A DNA stretch of 64,000 bases from Cyrtodaria siliqua (taxonomy: Eukaryota; Mollusca; Bivalvia; Adapedonta; Hiatellidae). Shown piece after piece: positions 26,401-39,300 of this stretch. Below the pieces are notes generated by a model that ran no database searches, was not told where the DNA came from, and saw nothing but the letters and a program-made list of their open reading frames with translations. The position numbers and the translations under genes were made by a program. How positions within the stretch are numbered: position 1 is the stretch's first letter; each line of letters starts with the position of its first letter. The stretch covers positions 1 to 64,000 of the forward strand of contig JAWPHD010001807.1 in assembly GCA_037043455.1 (NCBI GenBank). Reading direction: 5' to 3'.

Positions 26401-29400
26401 GTACAAGCTCTAGAAAAACAAATAAGTTGAGACACATATACCCCATAACAAGTTGCTCGGGGAACATCCCCATCCAAGTGAGGATAATTAACAATGTCAA
26501 AATTAAAATCATCTCTCTTGTCATAGATTTTGCTAATTATTTTACCATTTTCAATCGAGAGATCTAAATCAAGAAAAGAAGCTTTATTACCAGATATATT
26601 AGCTTTGTTAAGCTGAAGTTCCAATTCATTGTGTAAAGTGGTCTGGAAGATACAATCTTACAAACAAACTTTAACCAAGCTTACATTCAAACTTTAGCCA
26701 AGATTTCGAAGTATAAACGGGGCCATAATTCTGTCAAAATAAAAGCAAGAGTTATATCACCTATCACCGTGGTTGGTATCATCTAATGATGCTGAGTATA
26801 TGTGTGAAGTTTCAATCCGTTGTGTAAATGGTTTGGGAGATACAAGCTTACATACAAACTTTAAACTTTAGTTTCCTAAGTATGAAAAGGGCCATAATTC
26901 TGCCAAAATAAAAGCAAGAGTTATATCACCTGACTCTGTGGTGTCAACTAATGATGCTGAATACATGTGTGAAATTTCAATCCATTATGTAATGTGGCTT
27001 GGGAGATAAAAGTTTAGATACAAACGTTAACCAGGGGACTCAGACAACGACAACGACGACGACGACCATGTGATGACAATAGGTATTTTTTCCTTCGGAA
27101 AACTCGAGCTTAAAATGGACCAAATATGACAGGACAATTAAAGGTTTCTCATTTTACCAACAATATCCAAAATCTGGAGAAATATGTTGCTGCGCAACAA
27201 GTGTTTTCAACAGTTTAATAGTTTGTAACCAACGTTTGTTACGTATGTTTTCCGTATCTTAAGTTAATTGAAAATGTGAAGTTCGACACCATATTGTTAT
27301 CCACAAGCATGAATATTCCCATATTGTTTATTATTATTGTTTTACGTGTATGTTGGAACGTATTGTTATACCTGTACAAAGCATAAGAACAGCATAGTTA
27401 CATGTAAAGCATATTTTAAATGTTTAGGACTAACAGAAAAGGGAAATTAATGCAATATTAAATAAATAGTAAATCTTCTTGTTCTTTTACAAGAAAAATC
27501 ACAGAAGTACAACTTTAAGTAAAATTCATCTTGGAGTTTAAATGTCTGACGTAATGATAAAAATACCATAACGACATCATGTCAGTTCGTGTATGACGAT
27601 CGGGAAATGACGTTACGTTTTTTCCCGTAACACTCATTCTCCTTCATCACAAAACAGTTTCACGATAAGTATACACTCCCCAATATTCATAGAAGTATGA
27701 AATTAAATTTAAAATTGTCTCTCAGTATTATTTATAGATTAGAAATAATAAATACTCTATAAATGCATATAAATTAATGATACAAAAATTAAATTATGTT
27801 GTTCGTAATTATTCACCAATTCCTGTCAGTTAATAGTTTATCTTGATGTTGCAGCCTCTGGGAACTTTGGTGTCCAGTCGTTTTATCCATTGATCCTCTC
27901 TCATGTGTCTGTATGTACGACCCTCATTGAAAATACGCTGCAGTACCATTACTTCCACGTCTGTGTCTTTATGATCTTGAAAATTTCTCATTATGCGTTT
28001 GACGGTCTGATGGCGTACATCTCTAAGATGTTCTTCTATCCTCTCCCACAATGACCCTCACCAACATACACCGTCACACAACAACGGTTACATCTTAAAC
28101 CATATACTAGATTTCTGTCTGTGCATCTCTGGAACTTAGCTGTAGGGTAGCTTTTACTTAATCTAGTATTCGGAATATCTTCCTCGCTCAACCTGTTACA
28201 GATTTTGTATGAGCATTGATATGTTTCTGTTTTGCATTTCATCAGCTGGTTGGGGTTTTGGTGGACTAATACATCACATAAGTTCTTATCTCTGCGATAT
28301 TCAATTGTGAAACATCTTAATAACTGTGTCACTTACAAATTAGTACTGACAACACAAAATTATCCATTTGTCCTACTGGGTGGGCCGACTTCGACGGCGT
28401 ATGCGTCATCGTCTTCCTTGTCTCTCATGCATTACAAGTCCAGCAATATTTGAATAGTTGTGTTCATATTTCGTGTCTGCCGACATTATCATTTCAAGTA
28501 GATCAATTACAGTGATTGTTTCACAGGGGCCAGTATACTATATCAAATCAATATTAACCTGTTTATTCAATTCATTAAATTCAAATATTACATATCTTGC
28601 CTGTGATTTATAAACGTTTCTTGGGGGATTAAAAATAACATTCCTGCGGGCAATGTTGTTTCTACCAGCCGAAATTAATTGAATTGGATTTAAATTGGAT
28701 TTGTTATAGTCGCATCAATAGCTATGGTCATATGGCTACATTCCATCTTCCATACCCCAGGTGCTTCTTTGGGCAATTTTCGTGCACGAGCAGGCCTGCC
28801 AAAACGAGTATTTAAACCAGTAAAGTTTTCTTATAACTGGGATTTATTTTGATATTTTATTTTGTTAAATTTTAAAAACGTCAGTATTTGTGTACTTAAT
28901 GTTGAACGTTCAAATGTTGAACGTCCAAAGGCACGGGGACCAATACGTAAATAACTGGTTTTCTGCTAAAACGTTGAACATTTAACATGTACGTTTAACA
29001 ACATTAAAACCAATACCAGGTTTACGAAATCATTATTCCCGGGTATAGTCAGCCAACACATGCTAACTTTATGAAACTAATTACTTTAATGATCATTCAT
29101 CAATCTGTTGTAAGCATTGATATAAGTTGAGTTATAACAACAATAACGATTAAAGGGAATGAAGGCATACAAACAAACCATCTGTATGAGTGAGAGTTCT
29201 GGAAAAATAAAGTGAAAGAATGATCAAAATCAGATGATAAACAAACAAAATATGTCCATTTGAATGTCGCTCTGAATCGGATATGAGAGCCACCAATTTT
29301 AGAACTATGACGTCATAGTTCTAATTTAACATATATGGCATATTGATAAATATCATTTAAAGCAAAGAAAATAACTGCAAGTGAATGCAAAATCATTTAC

Positions 29401-30324
29401 CGTAAATATAATACATTATTATGTTGTTTTCTAGAGATCATTAAATCATATTTATAAATATTTTATGTATATCAGGATGTCAAATGAAACTTCAAATGAT
29501 CATCTCGTCTTTGTTTATCATCTGATTACGATAATCCTTTCACCTTTTTCAACTTTTTTAGAAGTCGCAATAATAACTAGTGTTTGGCTGTATGCCTACC
29601 TTAACATTATGACCATAACACAGTATACACACGGACAATCCTGCTGTATGCACAAATGTAGCCCATATATAATGTCAGATTTTAATCGATAAAATTTCTG
29701 TTTCCGTTCCTGCCCAGGCATGCCATTCATTTTAAGGAGTAATTACACCATTGCGTGTGTGCCTCCGTGGTGTATATTCTAATAGTGCCTAATGAAAAAC
29801 GTTTCCCTGTCTTGCTAGTGATACAAAATGTACACGTTTGATTGCATGTTGTTATTAACTTTAATTCATCCGAATGTTGTATTTGGAACATGTACTAGTG
29901 TTTGTTTGAGATATTTAATTATAACTGATATAGACAGAAAGTGAAAGTAGAAATGGGGTAACATCTGTGACATGCCAAACTAGAACGTGACGTCACTCAA
30001 CAGATCGCCATTTTCTTACATGATACATAACCCCCTGTTTTATTGCATTTTTATACTGACGGACGCTAGATCGTTTGAATGATGTATTTTTAAATTTTCT
30101 TCGGAGGAAAAAACGCATTTTTTGTCTTTTGACATACATCCTCCTATATAAAACGAAGGAGGAAAATCAATGGGTCAATGACACCTTAAAAGGAAATTTT
30201 ATTATAATTCCTCGTCAATCTTTGCCGCCATTCAAGAACGCAGTTACATGTATGATCAGCGTTGTATTGTATATTAAATAGTTAATCTTATTTTGATCAT
30301 GTAATGCACTCGTAAAATGTCTGC

Positions 30325-30373
<49 letters not shown>

Positions 30374-33300
30374 TTATATATACGCGTTCATCAGGGGCAC
30401 ACAGACACGAAAAGAAGAAATACGAAACAAAAAACTAAAATACACGGCTGTTTAAACAAAACTGTTTAACTGTTTTTTTCCACATCTATTAATTTATTCT
30501 AATATTTTCGTACCCCGATCCATTGCTTTTTGAAAGGCATTTTGTAGATGTATGTATTTTCTCATTTTTATATATGTATAAACCTTCTAGGTAGGTAGCT
30601 TATACGAAAAGGAAGTTTTGGATTGCATTTGGGGGTCACTGGGGTCAAGGTCGCCTTTACTTAAAATAGAAAGAAACGGTGTTCGCTTATATTAAACTTT
30701 AGTTAGAAATGAAATATTAGCTCAAAACATGCTCTGTATGTAGCTTATATGTTAAGGAAGCATGGGATTGCATTTGTGTCACTAAAAAATAGAACGAAAT
30801 TTTGGCCCGAAACATGCTGTGTATGTAGCTTGTATGAAAAGAAAGCTTGGGATTGCATTTGGGGTTTCTTGGGTTAAGGTCAAGGTCATTGTTAATAAAA
30901 GTAGAGATCGGTTTCCGATAAATAACTTTACTTAGGAATGAGATAGTGGCCCGAAACTTGCTTTGTATGTGGCTTATATAATAAGGAAGCTTGGGATTGT
31001 CACTGGGTTAAGGCAAATTCACTGTTACCTAAGATAGAAAATCGCTTTCCGCTCAATAAAGTTATCTTAGGAATGAGATACTGCCCCACACTTGGTGTGT
31101 AGGTAGGCTATTTGAAAAGAAAGCTCTGAATTGCATTTGGGTCACTGTGGTCAAGGTCAAGGTCACTGTTACTGAAAATAAAAAGAACTTCGGAATGAGA
31201 TATTGGCCTGAAACTTCACCTTAAGGTGCGGCTCATGAACAGGGAGTTCGGGTCAATTGGTCCAAGGTCAAGGTCACTGTTACTATAAATAGAAAAGCGG
31301 TTTCTGATCAGTAACTTCAGTTTCCCTAAGGGATTTTAACAAAGATTTACCAAAAGGTGTGGCTAATGGAAAGGAAGCTTGGGATTGCTATTCGGGTCAT
31401 CTGTTCTAATTTCAATGTCACTCTAACTACCAACAGACAATTGGTTCCGATCAATACCTTTGGGGAATTTAGCAAATGCACGGTAGTGGCATTGTATTGC
31501 GTGGCAATAATTATTCTTGTTGTTCATAAATGATCAACTTTTGCATTAAATTAGAAATTTGCAAATGTGCTACACTAGCTTTTGCCATTTACCTGATTTA
31601 CCTGGAAAATTGCCAACTGAGGAATAGTTTAATACATGACAGTGCAACAGTTCGTGTCATCTGTGCACACTTTTACCTGTGGCCTTGTCGCGCCTTCGCC
31701 AAGTATCAAGTTACTCGGATCATATTAGTTTATATCTGCATTAAACGGACGACCTCGCGATTTTTTTGCACATATATATTTGATTCAATTGAATATATAT
31801 AGAGAGGATCGTACATGAGTGCCTGTTTAATACTAAATTTATTAAACGAGTTGGGTACAGTTGTATGATCCGAGGCTGTACCTTGTATCATATCAATTGT
31901 ATCCAACGAGTTTAATAAATTTAATATTAAATAGGCACGAAAGTGAGATTATATTCATCTCATAACTCAAAAAAGCCTCATAAAGAACATATATTACTGT
32001 TGATGCCTCAAGTATAATGTTGTCGTAGGATGTCGTATGTTTGTTTGTTGAAGTCGTAACGTTAAATCGTCGTTCTCCGAACAATGGAACCAACTCTTCC
32101 GTAATCCGGTATTTTGAACGGTATCTTTTTTATTATATTATTATTAAAATATGTTCAATACGACATTATAATAAACAACTATTTATTTCTTAGTCGTCAA
32201 CGGATTAGAACTGTTCATCATTGGATATGACTATTGAGACAATTTGACGATTGACCTGCGAATGAGTCATTAGTCATTTCCTCGGACTTCTTATTATTGA
32301 CTTGTTAAATAGATAAATGTATACTACTCCGTTACGTAAGTTTGCAACAATATAACAACTATTTCTAGGTCAAATGTACAAAATTTAATACTTTGAAAGA
32401 AAAAAAAACAGCATATATTAACACATGTTTTAAGCAGTTCAATTCAATAATTAATAAAAACAAAATGCGGTCCACTTATATGAGTATAATGTAATACATG
32501 AACGTATTGTTTATAACTTGCTGCAATTGCACTCATTTTGTCTAAAACTGTCTTCATTTACATTTCTGTTTTATTATATGCACATGCCTTAGGACCAACG
32601 GCACCATTTGAAAAACACTTTGATGTAGAAGAGACACGCATACACATCATTAGATCAACGTACACAAGTAAGTTAATAGTGTTTGTTATATATGTTGTAC
32701 AGATAATATTTAAAACTTGCCATTGGAAATTAGGAGAATAATGTCATAACTATTTTACTTTCGTTCTAATCATTTTTTCTTCTATTGTGTACAACTATCA
32801 TGCCCTAAATTTCATTAGAACACACTAAAATATGTTTAAACTAAGCTTGCCATTCACAGCCTCCAACTATAAAACTAATATTATAATATCAACATCGTAT
32901 TTTATGAACTCTATATTCAGTTGGCGAAATTTCGATAATTCATATATGCGATGCCGTGTTGACGTTGTTGTTACGGTATCGACATTACAATATGGTATTT
33001 TCCAGAGCCAGGACAAGTAAGCAATATTATAGAAGATAACAAAGGCATAAACAATACGACTCTGACGATAAATTGGCAAAGGCCAAAGGGAAACGTTAGC
33101 TTCTACATAGTTATGTTTACATGTGAAAGTCCGAATGACAATTCAAGTATGAATTACACTGCTAATCAAACCACCACCAAAGAGACAGCGACGGTAACTG
33201 GACTTGATCCTGGGACTTATTGTACTGTCACAATACAAGTAAAAGTTGGAAAGCAGATAGGAAAAGCCGTTAACACACGTATAGCAACAAGTACCGATGA

Positions 33301-36300
33301 AACAGGTATAGCTTGTATTATACTATTCTTCTTTTCGTTGATAGTTTTTATCAATAAGTTCAGGAGACAATTGTCTTGATACCTCTATTTATACGTGAAG
33401 TCATGCATGCATTGACCCATTCTCCGACGGTTGTACATTGTCAGGATAATTTACTTGAATTTGCAGGTAATAAAATCTAAAAAATGGTTATTTGTTTCAA
33501 AAGCATGACTTTTATAATTGCTGCTTGACTATAGTTAACGGTTATGTATAGAGGCTTTACAAAACAAAGTATCACTAATAAAAAATATGATGATTCAGCA
33601 AATATTTTAGGTATTTAGTATCAGTATTAAGCATATGATGCTTTACTTCCTTTCATAAAATGCTAGTGCAAAGAAGAACATTGTAAAATGTTATTAATAT
33701 CTGATGCAGACATTTGCAACATATGTGATAGAACTTTGATAACTATTGCAAAGTTTGTTTGTTTGCGTGTTTGTTTCTGTGTTTTGTGGTTGACTGTCCT
33801 CCTTGAATGCTACTTTCCCTGTCCGATCTTTTTGTATTTATTTAAGTAACATTTATACTGTAGGTATATATAACAATTATATAAGGTGTCCATTAACTGT
33901 TTCTGACATTATGTGCAACATGTGATTGGAAAAATAGTACCAAAATATACTGTATAACTTAATTACGTATATCTTATACTGTATTATTTCTAGCTCCGAG
34001 TGTTGTGGTCGACTTTGATGCAGGGAATATTTCATCTTCATCAATAGAAATTATGTGGAAAAGACCGCACGTTAGAAATGGTATTATTCGGCGTTATAAT
34101 ATAACTGTGACTAACGATGGCAACTGCTTACAGAACATCATCATCTACTGCGACATATGTCCAGAAGCTCCAGTAGGTTTAGCAATGGTCATACATTAGG
34201 GTTGGACATGCAAATCTAGTTGTTTGATGATACACTGTAGTGCCGCATAATGTTGCTCCTAATGTAAACTAACTGATGATCTCGTTTATATGTAAACTAT
34301 ATTTGTTCACTGTTTATGAACTGTTTATGATCGTATGAACCTCTCAAGATATTATATTTGTAAATGGATGATTTCATCAAATGCATTTTAAATTGATTTA
34401 CCAAATTGTTTATTGGTAAATTTTGATATTTTATACACAGTATACAAACTGGCGATTGGCTAAAACGGAAGTTGATGATCTAACCGGCGAATATCAGTTA
34501 GTTGTTTTGATAAAAAAATTACGGATTGTGTACACTTTTTTTGCTATAATATAGATCGAAGGGCTTAGTTTGAACAACTACTACTGGGGAGTACTATTTT
34601 AATTACCAGCATCCCTTTCAAATCCTGCATGATAGTATCCAATACTTTTTGCTGTAATTGACAAGATATTGAATAGACGATCACTGCAAACTCAGGCCGC
34701 TGTATGAAACGAACCAGGTAAAAAATCAGTATTTTGCTTAATATGCATGACTCCTGATGTACTGTTGTTGTTGTACAAACAATAAAATTATTCCAATGCA
34801 TATATATTGAAGGTTTTGACAATAAACAGGATTCTTAATAAAAACCTTGACTGCCCGATTAGTTGTATCTGCATATAGTCATTAGTTGCAGCATTTGTGG
34901 CTTTGTAAACTGTAATAAATACTGATAAAGGTGATCCTTTGAGAGCAACAAAACAATTAAGAGAATAAAGCAGCAGACTCGGTTTTATTGAGTCTGTTCA
35001 TGAGAAGTAATGAAAGAAGCAACACGTCTTACGCCCCCTAGCACCGGCCTAAGCGGTATTCTACTTCAAAGCCACCTATATTGAGATCGTTGGTACTAAA
35101 GGACCAGTAATAAATAACACTACTGATTCGTAGCACGGGGAGACATTTTACAGCCGCCACACTGCACTAAACGAACGCTAGTGTGGATGTTAATAAGTAC
35201 TGATAAAGGTGATCCTTTGAGAGCAACAAACACAATTAAGAGAATAAAGCAGCAGATTCGGTTTTATTGAGTCTGTTCATGAGAAGTAATGAAAGAAGCA
35301 ACACTCTCACGCCCTCTAGCACCGGCTTAAGCGGTATTCTACTTAAGCCTAGTTGATTATTTCTCAACGTTCGGAGCGAGAGATTTATTAACAGAGAGAT
35401 TTATTAACAAAAAGCTCATTATCGAAAGAGTTTGGTCGAAATGCGATATATACGGAAACTAACTTATTATAAGTGGACAAATTATATCGATTTCAGGTTA
35501 TTTTATTATGATAATGTTGTTATAAGTTGACATACGTTTGGGCTGAAATCTTCTGAAAATTATCCTGTATAACCTTTATAAAAAGAAATCACGATAAAGC
35601 TACAAACTGTCATATATAATCCGTATTGATAACCAAATATATATGTCCTTCGGTAGAACAATTAGTATTCATCTATATATAATGCCTATAGGTCTGTCTG
35701 TGTATCAGTGTGTTCAAAGGTAGATTCCCGTCCTTACGTCGTAATTATTGTCTGTCAATCTTACCACATCACCTTATTAAAGACAAGCTTATTGCTCTTA
35801 TCAAAAAAACATTCGCTAGGAAAAATACTACATTTTTGGCCTGTAATAATATTAAACTCAATTACACTACATGTATATGGACTTGCCAAGAAGTTTGTGA
35901 AGCACTCATCTTAGATAATATTTTCGTCAGGTATGGAACGACCGGTTATAGTATCCCTATGGGTACGAACTGTGCACCATTGGTCGCAGATATGTTTTTA
36001 TATTGCTATGAAAGAATTTTTCACAAGATACGCAGGAAGATGTTATTGGGGCCTTTAATGACACATATCGGTATCTGGGTGACATATTAAACATTGACAA
36101 CCCTTTTATTTATTTCTATTAGGGTTAATAATATATACCCTAAAGAACTTCAACTTAACAAAGCTAATATTTCTGATACTAATGCTTCTTTTCTTGATTT
36201 ACATCTCTCCATTGAAAATGGTCAAATAATTAGCAAAATATATGACAAGAGGGAGATTTTAATTCTGACATTGTTAATTATCCCTATTTAGATGGGGATG

Positions 36301-39300
36301 TTCCCCGAGCTACTTCTTATGGGGTCTATGTGTCTCAACTTATTCGCTTTACTAGAGCTTGTACTCGAGTTGAGGACTTTAATATTCGTAATCTTTGTAT
36401 AACTGAAACGCTACTCCATCAGGGTTACCTTTACCATAAACTTCGTAAAACCTTTGCAAAAGTGTATTATCATAACACTGATCTTCTTTCCAAATATAAA
36501 AGTAATTTAAGAACTCTTCTGCGACAGGACTATCACAACCTGACTTCTATGGAGACGTGATTTACAAACTTCGTAATATCCTTGGTCATGATCACTATCA
36601 TACCATCTTTGTTAAAATGGTTTAAAGGTTTATCAAAAGAGGTTATGACCCTATCATTTTGCAACGCACTTGGACCCATTTACAGTTCGCCACTATGCTT
36701 TCCTCTTGGATTGTGCGATGAACGGACAGGCTGTGGACCCGATACTGACATCTACCTAAAGCCCAAAAGGACGGTGACGTTTGATGTTTGTCTGCAGTCT
36801 TGTCTTGTCGTACCTGATTGGTTTATTCTCTTGTTTCTCTGGCTTCTGCCAAGTCATAGAGTACCTTCTTTGTGGCTTGCAATGCTATTGTTGTTGTTTT
36901 ACGCGAGCATCTTTGTGTTTTACTTATATTGCCTATTAATGCTGCCTTGCTGGTTTGAGAATAGTACAAGGCGGGGATTTCTTTATTTACACTGTCCCGT
37001 TTTATAGGGTTGACAGTTGCGTAAGTGTCTTTTTTGACACTGACCGTTCCTAGACGGTATCCCTATTGTCAAGCCGTTTGTGCTTGTGTATGTCTTATTT
37101 GGCCTTTTATTCATCTTTAAATTTGTTCTTTGTTTCTGTGTGAGTTTATGGTTGACTGTCGTCCTTGAATGCAGCTTTTCCAGTTCGATTTTTATATCTA
37201 TAAATATGCCTTCCACCTTTTCGAATGTACAAATGTACTTGCTAGTCCGTGCAATATAATTACGTTTTGTCTGTATGAGGCCCAGCACACCCGTTTGTGC
37301 GATGTTTTGTAAACTAGATGGGTGTTCCGCGGAACACGTGTTTCGCCTGTCAGCGCTTTGTCAGTTTGTCAGGTTTTTTGGACTCAGATAAATGACCTTG
37401 ACAATCTGGCCTGACTAAGATTTTGTGAAGAAAGAAATGAGTATTTAACCCATACAATGACCTTCAGTGTGCCCTTGACCTTTATATTTTAGTATGGCCA
37501 GGTCGATGTTGTCATGACAAGTATATATTGAAAGATTGATAAGAAATAAAAGGAAAAGAGAAATTTCTAGCCAACGTTAAGTTTTCGTGAAGAAAAAAAT
37601 AGTATTTAACCCATATAATGACCTTCAGTGTGATCTCGACTTTTATATTTTAGTATGGTCATGTCGATGTTGTCATGATGAGTATACATATAAAGTTTGA
37701 TGAAGAAATATCAAGAAATGAGAAAGTTATAGCCAACGTCAAGTTTTCATGACGGACGGACTGACCGGTGGACTGACTGACAGAAGGACGGACGAATGGA
37801 CGATAAACTGATCCCTATGTATCGCATTTTTCTTCAAAAAGACGACACAAACAGGAGGATGCCCGTCCGCGCAGTATAATAATTGACCATCTATATATAT
37901 GTCTGCGCGTCAATCTATGCAAATATAATTGCCATTCCATGTATATATATAGACAACATATTAAAAAAATAAACACTTTGATTGTCGGACAGTTTCGACT
38001 GGAATCCCGGTCATTTTCAACGACGGCTATTGACAAATGACACTGCAACAGTTAGCAAGCGACGTCATCAATTTATGTGCACAGCTTGTTTGCCTTAACG
38101 GTACAGTTGAATAATTGGCGAACTTTTTACTACCATTACGTTACATTTCTACGTTTGTGTGTTTAATCCGTAAGAAGCCACAGTTCTGAGTTCGTAATCC
38201 AAAGGGACTCTTCTTTTTCCTGAATAAAGAACCTCTTGCGTTCTTCTCCTAGCACATGTCCATTATATATTCAATGGAATGGTTTGGTCCATTGAAAAGG
38301 ATGGCCACCGGACCTGGTTGATGATTTTGCTTGAGAGAAAAATCAGTAATATTGTCTGTTAAACTGTACCTCCAGTTCGACCTACATATACGAACTTGTC
38401 ACAGCCCTAAACGAAGTCCCATACATCATGTTTTTTTGTTATGCAGTTTATATTCCCTTTCGCTTTGTAAATGTGTCCATCATAAGCAGTGAACTGATCA
38501 ATCTCCTTGAGCGGGAGCACACTACATGCACATTTTTCGATTTGATGTGTGTTTGTAGAACTTGTTTCGTTTTAACTTTTATATCTACTTTTGTTATGCG
38601 TTCTGTGTATACAGATTTGCTGTAAATGTAGCACGCTTCTATACGAAATTACTATTGAACCAGGATAAGCCTCCTTCATTCGATATGATTTGTGTAACGT
38701 TTCTTTATGTTTTCGTACAAATCTGTGAATGTTAGGGACAACTGAACAATAAGTTGTGACCACAAGTACCCGTCCACCCGACTTGTTTTGTCGATTATAC
38801 TGAAGCAATATAGATCTGTTCATGCTATTCACACTTTCAAGTTGTCCAAAGACGTTTTCCTGATCATATCCCTTGCGCCGTATATGTCCCATTATAACAT
38901 AACGCCTTCGCTGATGCAACGGGTCTTTTGAGCAAATTAGTTTAGCCATAATTCGCACAATCAAAGAAGAAAGCATAGTGGTGAACTGTAAACGGGTAAA
39001 CCACTAAACATGCAATGCGCTGCAAAATGATAACCTAAACATAGTGAACGGCTAACGATTCCAGAGAGATTTCAATCACGGTCGCGGCGCACTAATTGTA
39101 TATAAAAAGAGATAGAAGTTGAACACACAGAACACATTACAAACACACGCATTTAAACGATTAATTGGAAGTATGCCATACCACAAAAGTAAAAGAGATG
39201 ACAATAGGGGAACCGCCGTGGAACTAAATATTAATTGAATATTAAGTAGATTCTGCCCGGTTCGTTTCATTCGGTTGATTGATTTTGAGGTGATTATCGA

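Noticed and set aside
26256..28340. One Penelope-like element comprising the GIY-YIG at 28 kb and the RT at 26.4 kb
   Set aside because: Both are on the minus strand but in the order endonuclease-then-RT, and a separate tandem-repeat element lies between them; treated as separate insertions.
34916..34945. Hammerhead ribozyme core (CTGATAAAGG TGAT CCTTTGAGAG)
   Set aside because: The CTGATGA and GAAA core boxes are not matched (CTGATAA, GAGA) and no stem I/III partner with a cleavage GUH was found; kept only as a hint in the stem-loop repeat finding.
36582..37007. 141-codon hydrophobic frame as a membrane protein
   Set aside because: It covers the non-coding 3' region and tail of the retroelement; the same sequence recurs in other copies without keeping the frame.
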